Assembly (NCBI GenBank): GCA_017354895.1 | Contig: CP071495.1 | Span: 3,083,001-3,147,000 of the forward strand | Source of the DNA: Podospora comata | Taxonomy: Eukaryota > Ascomycota > Sordariomycetes > Sordariales > Podosporaceae | Length of the DNA: 64,000 bases | Direction of reading: 5' to 3' | Shown: in pieces, positions 12,758 through 26,282 of the stretch | Layout: the number at the start of each line of letters is the position of its first letter | Numbering within the stretch: the first letter of the stretch is position 1 | Position numbers and translations under genes: made by a program | Notes under the pieces: model-generated | The model's input: only the letters and a program-made list of their open reading frames with translations | Database searches by the model: none | What the model was told of the DNA's origin: nothing

Positions 12758-15700
12758 CGGGAGCTCTTCCAAAGTAAAAATAGCCGCGCCCCTTCTTCCG
12801 TCCCACACTCCCATCCCTTACCCGCAAGCGCCGTCAACATTCCCTCCCCCCCCCCCCACCCCCCCATCCCAATCTACCCGCGTCTATCCCCAATTCAGCC
12901 GCCATACCCATTCGACCTCAACCTTGTGTGTGTGCATCACATCACAAGTTCCCCGGGCCCCGGGTATACTGTCCACACCCGCACCCACACCCACCACACC
13001 ACACTCGTCTACCCCATCCTGTCTAAGCGAAGTGGTACATTCTCATAATCACTCTCACGTCAAGCAGCTTGGTTGAACCCATTAATTAAAACTTGGATAG
13101 ATATGGAGAAAAGCCCACAATGCCGTAGACGAAAAAGGGGGGGGGGCGAAATGCACTTGCAATCTTTTGCGTCCTCGCCTATAGAAAGCGGCAACTCGCT
13201 TCCAGCAGTAACCTCTTTCACCCGCACAAACTGTCAATCTTGGAAAAAAGAAAAAAAAAAAAAGAAGAAAAAAAAGGACCATCTTAACACGGAATTGATA
13301 CCCTCCTCCCTCTGCCGAACCCACCAGCCGAAGTTGTTTGCTGGCGTCGTCATAACCGTCCAGACAAGCCAGTGACGGGCGGCTCATTCGGATCGGTTCC
13401 ATACAAGCCCCCAAAACAAACTTTGTATCCTGCCAGATCCGGAATCTCTGGCATAATCTTCATATCTGGGTCATTCGGCTCAACGGGACGAGACCAAACA
13501 AACAAACAAGGCAATATCGCGGCTTTTGGATAAGTGTTTTGGTTGTTCGGAAGGAATAGAGACTGGGCCAAGAGATGATGAGGCTTCATGCTTGGAAAAA
13601 GGAAACAAAAGCACACCGACAAAAGCATGCTGAAATTGAGTGCAGTGGTAGCCACCAAGGCTACAGCCACAGCTGCGGCTGCTGCACTGGAGGACGACTG
13701 CGTCGATCAAGCACATATGTACGCCCTCCCCCCAAAAAGACAACTGACAAGGACAAGGCCTCGACGGCAAGACCCAGGATCCAAATACCGTGCCGCGTCC
13801 AGGTGTGGTCCAAAAGAAACATGGGCATGGCCACCATACCATGCCATTCATGCCTGCCTGCCGACGACGAGACAAGTCCACGTTGTCAAAGGGAAAAAAC
13901 AAATCCCACGTGCAGGCCGCGTATGGCCGGACCGGACCAGCTCCGAATGGCTGGATGATATTACTAGGTCGGTAAGTAAGATCTGGTCGATCCTGGCTGG
14001 CCGCCATCAAACGGCCGCCGACTGGCTGATGTTCATCCGCCGATAGGGTAGACCCATCATCTTTTCAGGCGTGTGTAGAAACACTCCCCATTATCAGATG
14101 CATGTCGTATCATAGCATGAACTGACGGGTGAGAAAATGCAACCCCCAAGCTTTGACACCCGGCTGTGCGCTTATTGCCTGCACCTGTTGATCCCATCCT
14201 TATACAACAACGCCTGCCGACTTCGAGCTAACGTTGACGGGCTGCGAACGCTCAGACGTGTGTGCCAGAAATAAAGACATCCTTCAGCGCTTCTGAGGCA
14301 TTGACTTGATTTCCGCCGCGAAGGGAAAAAAAAATAAAATAAAAAATAAAAAGAGTTGACAGGCAGAGCTAGCTCGCAGTGTTGCATTGGTGATTTTGCC
14401 GCAGGCGACTGTGCAAAACAGACGGCTGGATATCCGTATAGCTTCCAGCGTTGCATCCTGCTTGTTCAAGGCAACGGAAAATACCGCCTCGCCTGTGCGC
14501 CGAACTGCCAAAATGGAGCCGAGGGAGACGTACGTGTCGTGTACATAGAAGTGGGCAGACAGGTGGGGAGAGGAAGGGAGGAAGGAAGGAAGAAAAAAAG
14601 GCCGCCGTTGGAGGAAGTAAAGGATTCTTGGTTAGGTGTGGTTAGATATCGCGAGTTCGGTTCAAGAGCCGCAGGGAGGCATCGCAGAAAGACGCTAGGC
14701 AGCACCCGGCAGACAGTTCGTGATAGTGTAGGTGTTCGCCCGACATGCGTGAACTCTTGGGGCTACACTACCCTCCGGAAGGGCAGAACGGGCCGGGTGG
14801 CCGTCCCGGGTTCGGGTCCGAGCCAGAACCATAAGCGCCGTGTGGGGCTGATCATCCACACCGTTGCAACTCCAGTGCAAAGTCAACGGCGGTAACGACG
14901 ACACCTCTTGGTTGCGGACGCCGCCGCCGCATTGTCCGTGCCAAAAGCTGCCGGTGACGACGGGCCTCCGGGAGGAAGAGTGTGAGTGAACCCATTCCGT
15001 GCAAAGATTGCCGAGCGCGGTTGGCAGTTCGGTTGGCAATTGGCAGATTGATTGATGAGTCGTTGCTTGCATGTTGGGCTTCCCTTCGGCGCTTGTCCGC
15101 GCAAAAAAATAAAGGACAGGTTTGTGTGTGCTTACAGACGCGGGGAAGCAGACGCAGGCGAGGGAGGAGTCGGACGGAATGTGGGTGGTGGTGGAAAGAA
15201 AAGAAGGTTTCCCCCCCCCCCCCAAAAACAATCGCACCCCTCCCCAGGTCCCCCCCCATCCCTGGCCCGTGGGCGTTAAACCGCTTTCGGTTTACCCCAG
15301 TCTGCCGCCCAACGGCCCTGGTCCTTGTCCGGACAGGGGTGCTAATGCGCAGCCCTATATTAAGTAACGTCATCCCCTTCACAGTGCGTCTCGACTCGAC
15401 ATGTGTGACACTATTTGCGAGGTGCTCTCCTCCACTGTCAGTTCTTTGATATGTGCTGTGTGGGAGGAGAAAAGGCCGGGCAAATCAGAAAATGTCCGGC
15501 TTCCACATCCAGAAGAAGACAGCCCCTTCATCTGCCTCGGCACTTGTCTGCGCATTGGCCTTGTTTTCTCCTCGGCGCTGCTTTCTTCTTTTGATACCCC
15601 GTCTGCCGTGATACCGGGAATAGGTAGGACCTCGTAGTCTGTGTATGATCGATCAGCAGCAAGCGCCGTCAACACCGATGTGGCATACCCGGCCATGGCT

Positions 15701-17218
15701 ATGCAGGTGCTCTGACCTCGGACGAGATGAGGCTCCTCCAGAACGATGCCGTGGAGAGTGAAGATGTCCGTCGAGTGCCATGGTGGCGTTGGTCAAAGGA
15801 CCTGACAAGCGCTTGCAAGATGTGGCAGAGGGTTCTCACCTAAACCCGATGCATCGCTAGCCCTCCCGGGATCCCATGGCTTGGCCCGTGGTTGCAGATT
15901 CAGATACGACGAACAAGGCAACGACGTGTTTGAGGAGGAGGGGTTCGCTGGCCGAATCAGGTCATTTTTCTTCCTTCTTATTCACTATGCACATGTGATT
16001 TTCCAGGTCCCCAAAAGTTCAAAACTGCCATTATGTAAGTGATAGGGGCTGCTTCCTCACCCTGACAATTACCTTGGTGCCGCTAGGAATCCTGGTTTTC
16101 GTTGACGGCACGATCTGGACTCTGACCCCGGCAGAGAGGGTGCCGATGCATCTACAATGTGACGGCAGCCGTTGTGAAGCAACCCACATGACGTCGAGAT
16201 ATCGAGAAGACTGCATTGGGGGCGCTGTAGAGTGATGAAAGGTCCGGCAGTGGCAGCAGCAGCAGCAGCAGCAGCCGCCGCAGCATCGAGTTCATCTGTT
16301 CTTTCGAGAACCTTGATGTCAACAAGTGAACAGGACTCGACAGCGTCTACGGACGACGATCCATGTCCTGTCCCGCCAGTCTGGCGGGTTCGGGAAGCCG
16401 AGCCTCAGTTAAACGAACCTGGCACTCCAGCCACACCATGCCCCACCTACCCAACTTGGGAAGTGTCATCACCGTTGCTCCCCCCGAGAAAAGCAAAGAG
16501 AAAAGATGGCAGCAAAAAGAGGAAAAAGCAAAACATGTCCCAGAAGCTGGCCCCCTGTTTTAAACGTTGTAAGAGTCTTGGTATTTTTCCCTGCTCCCTG
16601 CTTCTGGCTCCCTCTGCCTCTGTTTTGATAAAAACCCAAGGTGAATACGTGCGTACAAATACACAGCAAAAAAGTACAAAAAAAAGACGCTGTTTGTTAA
16701 TAATACAGTACAAGTTGTCAATATACAATGGCAAAAAAAAAGTGCAGAGAATGGAAAAATGCAACGAAGGGGTAATGGAACGAAGCAAAAGCACGGAAAA
16801 GCAAAAAAAAAAAAAAAAAAAAAGCCCCAAAACCAACCAAAAGCAACAAGAATATGCCTCGCTCCGAGTGGCTCCAAAACAGTCAAACCTCCGGGCTCCG
16901 GGATCCTCGACCCTTTTCCAAGTTTTTTCTCTGGAAAGATTGTTTGTGTTTGGCTGAAAGAATTGTTGCGCACCGCAATGTGCGTTGTTGCGTGGAGAAT
17001 CGACCGTGTCAGAATGAATCGACAGGGGCTCGATGTTTGGGATCTCCCAAGGAATGTTCGCGAGCGAGGACCCCTGGCTCGCATCCATCCCCCGCCGTCC
17101 CACCCATCGTGGGTCTGTCCGCAAAGGGAAAGGGGCGGGGGGAGCCGGCGGAAGGGTTACCAAACCACAACGAGTTTGGGGCGAGTCGGGGATGCTGAAA
17201 CATCGCTGAAATTAAGGT

Positions 17219-17366
17219 TCAATCGTTATCTCCTTGTCGCGTGGTTGATGATCCTGGAACTCCACCACCGCGCAATTTTTCTTCCAACGTCCGCTCGCTC
17301 TCGCCATATGCCTGCTGCTGGTGGTATATCGTTTGATGAGGCGTCGGCTGGTGGTGGTGGTGATGA

Positions 17367-17398
<32 letters not shown>

Positions 17399-18905
17399 TT
17401 GCTGCCCGAATTGTCGTGGTTCCGAGGAGACGGCAAATTGGTGCGTCGGAGGCTGGGGGGACTGTGGAGTGTCCGAGAGCAGGGACGAAACCGAGTGTGC
17501 TCCGGTCCGCATGGGAGCTGGTTGTGGAGGTGGTGCACGATGCAGCTGCTGCCCTTGCTGAGCCTGGGACGAGCTGGAAGGCTCACTCTCGCGAGCTGAG
17601 CTCGCCCCAGACGTGTGCATCGGCGACATTTCTCGCCCCGGCCCAGAGCTCTCTCCACGAAGGCCCCGCCCTCCGGCCCGGTATGATCCCAGGTCACTCC
17701 GTTGCCGCGAGTGGCCTCTTCTTCGCCCTGGTGGTGGGTTGGAGAGCGCTGCGCTGTGTTGAAACGGTGGTGAGCGAAGCCGTTGTGCCGTCGATGGTGG
17801 AGGGATGGGAGGCTGTGGCCCTGCTGCTTTTCGTTTTCGCGGTGATTCCCCTACTGCGTAAACGAGCTAGTTAGCCCGCGCGAGACCCTTACGAGCGAGA
17901 TTTTGATTTGGACGAACCTGAGGGCGTGCCGGGTTGATCCGTGCCACTCCGTGTCCCTCCCGCCTGAGTGGTGGGAGGCTGCCAGTGGTGGAAATAAATC
18001 GACGGCGACGGCTGGGCGTCCTGGTGTTGCGAGTGAGCAATTCCGGGATGTGAAGCTGTTGCTGGCCCGCCGCCCGGCCCGCCCGGCAGGTTCGTATTGA
18101 GATTCGGAAGATTGGATGGTGGCCGACCGGGCATGCTCTGTCCCCGAGGCCTCGTGGGAGACCCTGGATAGCCTGTCATGTACGAGCTGGTTGGCCCCTG
18201 TGCCGATCCCGGCGTGGACGGCACTCCCCCAGAGGTTGGATATTGGCCGTATCCCTGTGCTTGCGAATCTCTTCTTTGGTGTTCTGAGGCAATGGCCCCT
18301 GATGGCATCAATGCTGGCGGATGTTGCTGCTGGTGCGGTGGCAGGAATTGCTGTGCCAGTTCCCATGCCTGTGGCGAGAGCGCTCCTCCGCCCATGCCGG
18401 CGAACACCACCGGTACTAGCGGAGGGGGAATTCCTCCGTGCAGTGATGTCCTCAGAATTTCGTGCTCCATTTTCCTCTGCTCCAAGCGGAAACTCTCCTG
18501 TCGTGTCTTCTCCTCTTCTTGCTTTCTCTTGTCCTCTTCTGCCTTCGCTTTCAACCAGTACTGCATTGACTCCTCATTACCATGCCACGATGGCGGTAGC
18601 GGAAGCTGCGTGTAGGACTGGTTTTGCTGCGGTGGCGGCGGGGGAGGCCCCGACACTGGTGGTTGGGAAAGTCCGGATCCTGGAGGTGGCTGAACTGGAG
18701 GCAAGGCCGCCGGCGGTGGCAAGCCACGGTGAGGTGCCGACATGGGCTGATGCAACGGACTGCTGTCTCGCGGGTTAGTGAGCGTGGACTTGTAGCTCGA
18801 ATCCTTATATATCAAGGGGGGAGAAGGTCGTGATGTGCTCGGCGGGGTGGGTAGATCATGGACGGGCCCGTAGCCGTACTGCACAGGCTTAGTGATGGTG
18901 AGCAT
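17219..18905 (-). CDS. Pro/Gln-rich conserved fungal protein, probable regulator
   Basis: Exons are 18905-17918 and 17853-17219, giving 540 residues. The 64-nt intron (17854-17917) has a CAG|GTTCGT donor, a GCTAAC branch site and a CGCAG acceptor. Using the later GTAAGG donor instead would not reach the open frame of exon 2. The N-terminus is Pro-rich. A charged block at about residues 105-160 (around LPLPPSWHGNEESMQYW, then a KAEEDKRKQEEEKTR helix) looks like a coiled coil and is the most protein-specific part. A short hydrophobic segment, GIPPPLVPVVFAGMGGG, follows. A basic SPRKRKAAG motif just after the intron could be a nuclear localisation signal. Near the C-terminus an uninterrupted glutamine run is followed by a histidine run. 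No DNA-binding domain is visible, so a role as nuclear co-regulator is inference. I do not recognise a named family. Confidence 0.8.
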
Positions 18906-21305
18906 CCTTCATGTGAGGAGTCAATGTGATGGTGGGAAGGGAGGAGAATGCCCAACACGTGGAGCGGGACACAAGAGAAGAAGAAAGGGTAGGGCAGGTG
19001 CAGCAGGTAGCGGAAGATATGTCGAAGGAGGGAGGGGAGCTTTTGAAGAGACCAATGAGCAGGGGGGAGGGAACAATAAGACGTGGAAATAACCTTTTCA
19101 GGAAGAAGCTGGATGTGGCGGCCAGCCAAGTAACGGTAGCAGAGAAGGTAGTAGGCGGGGCGTGGAGTGATGAAACGTCGAAAGTACAGATGCCCACCCT
19201 CATTTGACCACCTGGTGCCGCATAGAAAATATAAGTACTTGCTAAGGTAGGAAAGGGCAAAGACGGCTGATGCTGGTAAGTTCAGGGCAGGAAAGCAACT
19301 ACACACACTCGAGGCGGAGCTAGAGCGAGCGAGGCGAGGGTCACCCTTGCTCCGTGCCTCTTTGCCCCGTCCCGATCTACCTCCCCGTCCAAGTGAGCAA
19401 GAAGCCGCCGCGCTTGTGGCTCTTTTGGTGGGCAGTTGGATGTGCAGAGCCTGTCAGGCAGTGGTGTTCGTGTGTGTATATGGTAAGAGAAGCCAAGTAG
19501 GAAACTCTGCTCGGTGAAGTGCTGAGAAAAACAAGGACGGCGAGCGGGACAGAAGGAGAGGGAGGGATAAGACAAGAATTTGTAAACTGTCGACAGTTTA
19601 CTGTTTAGGCAAGCAGCCGAGCGGGAAACAATGTGGAGCAAGCGGGCGTGCCCTGAGCTATTTCATTTAGAAGCAGCGCGTATCAGAACAGATTGACAGC
19701 AGGGTACTCTGGAAACCGAGCATCAAAGTGGTCCCCGAAAGACTCGAGACAGGCAAGCTGTTGAGGAAACAGAGAGCAAAACGCTCAGGGCCAGTCGATG
19801 GCGATCAGAACGAGGTGGCCACGGCAAGGAGTCTTGGTCGGAGATGCTGCTGCATAGCATAGCATGGCCGTGAGTACCGGGACAGCCAAGATAATTCCAG
19901 GAATCTGGGGAGGGGGCCATTGGGTCTGTGGCCTTCTTCCTGGCATCAATCCTGTCTTGAAGGTCCTGACACCAGGAAACTGTTGTGCGTTGCTGGGCTG
20001 CTGGCCGGGTGGAATGCCCCAAAGGGAGATGGTGCCTGGCCCTGTCAGTGCAGTAGTGCCCACACCACCGGAATCCGTGAGTGACTGACAAGGCTGGCGC
20101 TTTGCAGTTGAAGGGGGGCACTGTTTTTAGCATATCAGATGTGCTGGAGCCCTGGCAAGTATCTTGTTACAGAAAGGGCCTGGAGTGAATTTGGACCGTG
20201 TGGGTGAGGACGAGTACACAAGGACCAGAGCCCGGGGGGGGGGGTGGTGTGTTTGGATTGACGCCAAAGCAGATCCTCAACCAGAACCAGATGGCGAATT
20301 GCCCGGATAGGCGAATCAGAACCCTGCAGAGGGGGGGTGCGGATAACGATTCCCGGCACCAGGTGCTGGGCGAGCAAGGGTCTTGCGAGCACACAACACC
20401 CCGTCATAAACCCCCCTGCGACTCCCGCTACCCATCCCCCACCATCTGACGTTGGCTTTTCTGTCGTGATGCTTCTGCTGGCTGGGCCTGGCTGCTCATC
20501 GTCATGGGTGTCGAGGTTGTGAGCTGCCTAAATCGGATGAATATGCTGACGAACAAGGCCTGTGCCAGGATAGGATGGATCCGGACTCTTGAATAAACCG
20601 CCTACACTACGCAGGACTGGAACGGGCAGCAACCTGGGAAAAAACAGTTTGTACAGTTTCAACAGCCAGCCAAGCCCGGAAGCTCGATGTAACTGATTGG
20701 GACACATCTGGTGCTCGGTCAGGGAGGTATCTGACAGCCGAAGCAGGACCGTTGGGTCCGGGTGCAGCTGGGTTGCCCTGGAAGAGATGGCTGATGCCAC
20801 TGCCAGGCGAGCGAGTTAACCGCGCAGGGTAGGTAGGGCAGTTGGCTGTGCTGCAGGTTAGAAAAATAGGTCAATAATACAGGGACACACCATACTGATC
20901 CTGCGCGGGGCATAAACTGCAGAATGCCGTGTAGATGTTTGGCGGTCCGATCTCAGCCAGCCTGGCCTGGAGGTCCCAAAAAACGCATGACTGGCTCGGA
21001 CCAGTAACCAGTAAGACGGCGTAGATCGTTGAATGATGAGATCCGGGTTTGGGCGGTGTTGGATTCGTTTTCGTTGCTGAGTTGTGTGTCTGTGTGTCTG
21101 TGTGTCTGCGTCTTGTGCGGATAGAGACGCGGCCGGCACGATGCGAAGGCTACTGTGATATTCAACGTCGACCTGGAGTGACTCAGGAGACGATGCTGCA
21201 GCTTCGGTGTCCCAGTGATCGGAAAAGAAACCTTAAAGCATGAAGACGCTTTGACAGCGCGTGTAATGCACTCAGACTTTTGGGGGCTCAACCCCCCAAG
21301 GAAGG

Positions 21306-21770
21306 ATGGTGGGGGAAGCAGTCGATCTCGCGCTTGCAGCCGCTACAAGTACCATGGCATGCAACTCTCGACGGGTGCTCGTGCAGGCCGGACGTGACGG
21401 CACAACCTGGAGGACCTGGGAAAAGAGGACCGCGTGGGGAGACAGAAACGACTTCTGCCGGAATCACCAACTTTGTGTCGCGGGGTCCAAGCAGGGCAAC
21501 AGGGAAGACGGCGGCCGGGGACCGGAGAAGCTATGCGGAGCTTTCAGCATTGAAACTACTCACATCATCTGTGGATATCTTAGGCCGGAGGATTTGGTCT
21601 TAAGAGCGGAGGGATTGGCGAAAATCCCGTGGTTCGTCTTAGGTTTTCCAAAGACAGAGAGGGAGGGTCGTATGTCCCTGGCAGGACGAGGCCGGCACTT
21701 GGGTATATTCGGACGCGTTAAGACAGCCAGCCCATTGTCCGGGCGAACAGTTGTTCGGATGTGCGTATGA
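21306..21770 (+). CDS. Hypothetical single-exon ORF, doubtful
   Basis: An ATG-started frame of 154 codons in otherwise empty DNA. Its second half reads plausibly as protein (EKLCGAFSIETTHIICGYL, then a SLAGRGRHLGIFGRV segment), but I see no domain, no family resemblance and no fungal codon bias, and chance frames of this length are expected in GC-rich spacer. I list it only as a candidate. Confidence 0.15.
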   Translation: MVGEAVDLALAAATSTMACNSRRVLVQAGRDGTTWRTWEKRTAWGDRNDFCRNHQLCVAGSKQGNREDGGRGPEKLCGAFSIETTHIICGYLRPEDLVLRAEGLAKIPWFVLGFPKTEREGRMSLAGRGRHLGIFGRVKTASPLSGRTVVRMCV

Positions 21771-24700
21771 TGAACCAGACCTATACTAGGTAGGTAGGCG
21801 GAGGTATCCGTCTGCCAAACGTGGCTGCAGTGTTCTCAAACGCGAGGTTTCGAAAACTTCAGTGAGTTGCAGCCACTCAGTTGGCTGGCAGGTGGCTCTC
21901 CAGGTGGCATCGGCGGTATCAGTGGCATGGGGGTGGTCCAAGCGCCGGTGCCGAACCACACAGAAGTGCTTCAAAACACAGCAAGTCGCTTCAAGTATGT
22001 TTCTAGGAGAACTTTGAGGTGAGCCCTGAGCCCTGAGTGCCCGTGCTGTCGTCGGCGGTAGTTTTACCACGTCGTAGTAGCTGCAAGATACCCGCCGCGC
22101 GATGTTGAAAATAGCCACGGAGCCTCTCGAGACAAGAAACACCACAGCCGAAGCGAACATCCAAGCTGAGGTCACTTGCAAAGTCCCAGAACGATGTGGG
22201 GTAGTAGGTATACCTACCTAACCTTACCTTGGTGTTCCAGGTTAGCAGAGCACAACCCGGAGAAATTCTCATCCAAACATCGGTCACGGTTCCTTGGGTC
22301 TGGACCTTGGCTGCGATTATGCGGCGGGTGTCACCAGCAGCGCACCTCACCTCGTACACGACCACCCTTTGTTTTGAGCTTATAGCTATCACCTATCTAC
22401 CTACTCCTAAGCAGACCAGCTGAAGGAAGGTAGGCCCTACGGACGCGCCCTTCCGCAGCCCGGGCAGCCCTTCGACGGATCCAGGAACCCACGAATATAG
22501 TGGATATTAAAAAGGTGTGTCAAACCCTCGGCTCCATCTCTCAATCCGTCTCGCGACGCATATGTCGGCCTGCCGGTGGGGTTGGACCTCAAGTCAAGGT
22601 GGTTACTGATCCCACATGCAGACCTGCAGCCGGGCAAACCCCCTCTTGATCGACGGAAACACTCGTTTCGTTCTGGCCATCCCTCAGAGGAAACTGTTTT
22701 CACATCCAGTCCGGTTTCATCCAACTGTCACCCGCCATTGCGGACTGGTTCTTGATCCAGGGCCTCTCCTTCCTCTGGGAAACTGGCACGCTCTCGTGGC
22801 ATGTGCTCCGACTGATGATGTGCTTGCCAGTGGCGCATACTGAGGCACCAAGAGGACCCCCCCTAGCGTCTGGATGTGGCACGGTGAGCAGCTTGCAGCA
22901 AGCTCCCTGTCTGCACTTGGGCTTGCTTGGAAACATGTGCTGTGTGCTCAGCCATAGAACCACCCTCCCGTCTACCTCTCTTCGGTCATGCTTCCACTTG
23001 GTACAGATTTCAGTCTCCAAGTCCGAAGACGATTAGGTTCGGCAACTGTTGATTGGTGTCTTCGTCTGGAACACAGCCTAGGCAACCGGCCTATGTGTAC
23101 GTTGACCAGAAAAGACGCTATGCATTCGCCACGAGTTCAGATGGCAACCCACCAACCAAGTTGTTCAGCAAACGCGCACAAGACTGCAAGTAAGCCGCCC
23201 TGATAGCTGGCTTCCGTCGACCATGTAGCACTCTCGAATGTCGTTTCGGGTTTTTGACTCACGAAATTAGTTCAAAGCATGGATGTATAGGTAACCACAA
23301 GCTCCATCTCAACCATCAAGCCACCGGTAGCCCAGCACGCCTCGTACTTTGCCAACCTGGAGGCGGCCAAATCCGCTACAACGAGGTGTGGCGCGCTCGG
23401 GTCCCAGCAAGGCCCCTTGTTCAGAGAGATTTATATCTTCCCGGTCTGACGAGGACCTGAAACAACACCAACTCCTACCCAGTGAGCCTTGTTATCTCAC
23501 GGGCGAGTGAAGCACTTTCAGTGCCATGGGAAGCAATGTCACACCATGTGATCTCCCGTACGGACTCGGTCATATCTGAGACCACTTGTACATATGCGCC
23601 GTGGCATCTTGCCGCCCTTGGAGAGCATCATTACCGCCTTCTTCGTTGGGGATCATGTTGCTGATTGACCAAGACCGGATTTGAAGAGTCCAAGTCGAAC
23701 ACAGCACGTACCCGGTCAAGTCAACACCACCAACCACCCAGCCAGTCTGGGCAAGTCAACAACAAAAGTGAGACTCAGCACCAAGTGTGGTCGCCAATCT
23801 GTGCCCAGCATGCGCAAAGACTTTCGGCAAGTGCTTAGCTCGGGCGAGTTAATGACATTGACTGTTGTCCCGAGTATCACACTCCAGTAGAGCTGCTAAT
23901 CACGTTGTCAAGCATAGTCAAGTGCTCTTGCCCTCTTCAAATGGGCCTGACTTATTCGAGATGTTCTATATGTCATTTATTCAGGTCCTGTACACAAGTC
24001 TGCACCGGCCCGGCCTGAAATACGACCTTGATCTGAGCCGATCTGGTCTCCGATATGAGGCTCACGGAACTCCTAGATTGTGGCACGCAACACCAAGCTC
24101 CGTTTCACACAGCCCACGGCATCCTGCCCGGAGCTGGACACGGGTGGGACGTCTAGTTTGTGACATTCGTCTGAACATAGAGTTGACAAGCCGGGCGAAG
24201 TGTTTAGATACATGCCTGTTTCGCCGTAAGCTGATGCTTTTGCTCCCACACACCCACACGGCCAACGGCTGCCGATATGCCATTGGCTCCCCGCAGAAAC
24301 TGAGCGCATGGCCCCACCGCGTCTGCCGAGCTTCGAGAACGATTGCCTGGAAGTGATAGGCTGGCCGGACTTCCGATGTACGGAGAGACGCGTGTGTAGC
24401 ACGAGTCTCTCTCTCCACGAGACAGGATAAAAGACGACAGCCCACTGGCTCTTGTCTTGGGGGGGCGCCGAAGAAGTGCAGCAAGCAAAGCTCCGCCCGA
24501 GGGACTGGTGGACGTGCCAAGCGCTGCTCAACCGTATTTTCGCGCTCATCCTTCCCGCCTCGTGTTTTGTGGTTGCTTGCTTGGATGGTTTGCGGGTTGC
24601 AGCATGAGGGATGGATGGCCAAGTCAATTCTAGAAACCCTGCCGAAAGGACCTCCTCTGAGCAACTAGTACGCCCCGCTCCCCCTGAACGTCTGCTCCTG

Positions 24701-26272
24701 GCTGTGGGAATAATGAGATTTTTTGTTGCTGACTCTCGGTTTACCTATTAGGCCACTGCCGGTACTTTGCGCAAGTTTAAACCACCCTTGTTACCCTCGT
24801 ACCAAGGCGAGTGCGAAGAGGGTGGGTGGTGCAAGGTAGGTATCAAGGTGGTCAAGCATACAACAGCCCCCCCATTTTTTCCGACTTGGGACGTGAGCTA
24901 TACCACATTGGCTGTAGCGCCAGAATAACGCTCTCCGCCTCCAGTTCTTGTTTCTACCGCATGCCGCCACATTCTGTGGCACGGGTGGTCCTAAGCAATG
25001 GGGAAGGGAAGTAGTGTCGTATGTAGGTCAACAACACCTTTGATCACCTGTGACCTCTCTCCTCTCTCCTCAATGGAGCTCTTATTAGGCTCTGGTTGCA
25101 ATACCACAGATTGGCAAAGTCTGGAACCGATCTGGTTTTAGCAGATAAAACTGGGGTTGCTGATAATCAGGGCTCATATTGATATTGGGAATTCGAACCC
25201 GCCACTTTTTCTGTCGATGGGAGCATGGGCTGCCAAGCCGGTGCAGACTAGTAGGATGGACGAGGACAGTATAGGCAACAGGGTGTGGCTCACACACTGC
25301 ACACATCAGCCACTGCCCTGTTTCCTGGCTTGGCGATATTCATGTGTGTCCGTTCGCATTGTTCACTGGGAGGGACCGCAAGGTTGTAGGACCTTCCGAA
25401 TAGGGACGGCGAGGCGGGTTGCAACTGGACGAGACAAACACATTGGGGACGGAGGGAGAGGAATAAAAGGTGGGGTTGGCTCCGAGGCCTAGCTGGTGGA
25501 TGATGTAGGGGTTTGTTGTTGTTGCTGTGGCTGGGATTTCTTCGTGGCTCTCGTTCAAGGAAGATGATGTTTGTTCGCTGCTAGCCCTTCAACAGACCAA
25601 GGTGGCCGACTTGAAAAAGCCTACTTCATCCCGGGTTCAGTCATCGAATACCGGAGAGAGAGGGGCCCATGAAGAGGCGACAAAAGTATCACTGCCCGAT
25701 TGCTTCCCCCGTCATCGTCGTTTCAGCAGGGTACGTGGGTCAACTGAGACATGGCTACTTTGCTGGTATAGGTGGTAGGTAAATGTAGATAGGTAGATGA
25801 TAGGTAAGCGGATCTCGACACGTGTGAGGAGGGAGTGAGGGTTGGGGTTGTGTGACCACGCGTCCTGGGTGCAGTGTGGCGAGCGGCAGAGGACGAATCA
25901 GAGGTGGTTCGGGGTTGACGCCTGTAGCTTGGGAAAGGGAGGAAGGGGGTGTACATTTTCTCTGTTGTGAGGAGTTGTTGGAGTGGCTGGATTGAGCTCT
26001 ATGATAGGAGATCAGAAGACGATGACAAGAGCCGGGGACTTGTGATGGAGGAAGAAGAACAGCAAGTAAGTTCTAGTTGAGTGATGGTGAGATGAGCTGA
26101 GGATGGATTGTACTGCTGGTTTATTCTCCGAACCAAAAATAAGCGCTCCCCAAAAAGCGTCAACACATATTCTCACGATAATGCCTATCTGGCCATTCGA
26201 GCTGGCTGAACCTGGCCTGAACTGGGCTTTTTCGAGTTTGATGGTTTCTCGACTTATGCGATTTCTTTGCCG

Positions 26273-26282
26273 TACCTAGGTA
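26273..26282. repeat. TACCTAGGTA palindrome, copy 2
   Basis: A perfect copy inside CGTACCTAGGTACC, about 80 bp from several degenerate AGGTAGGTA copies. Confidence 0.6.

Larger units (their letters stand above)
11011..17218. other. Long region without a supported gene
   Basis: About 6.2 kb with no ORF that I can defend as a gene. It contains a perfect TACCTAGGTA palindrome (11076-11085), a possible TATATATA box read on the minus strand near 11157-11165, a poly-A tract (12014-12039), a CA repeat (12722-12754), C-runs near 12847 and 15211, A-rich runs near 13246-13276 and 16805-16822, and a CAG run at about 16253-16276. The right end is presumably the 3' UTR and flank of the Q-rich gene. Confidence 0.55.

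Noticed and set aside
14700-14850. Possible tRNA because of a GGGTTCGGGTCC-like stretch
   Set aside because: No matching acceptor stem, D arm or anticodon arm could be found around it.
16232-16957. A 241-codon plus-strand frame with a poly-Ala start
   Set aside because: It is made of a CAG repeat, A-runs translated as poly-Lys and unrelated text; it looks like 3' flank of the Q-rich gene.
25160-25215. Possible tRNA T-arm (GGGTTCGAATTCC on the minus strand)
   Set aside because: The T-stem does not pair and the invariant C after the loop is missing.
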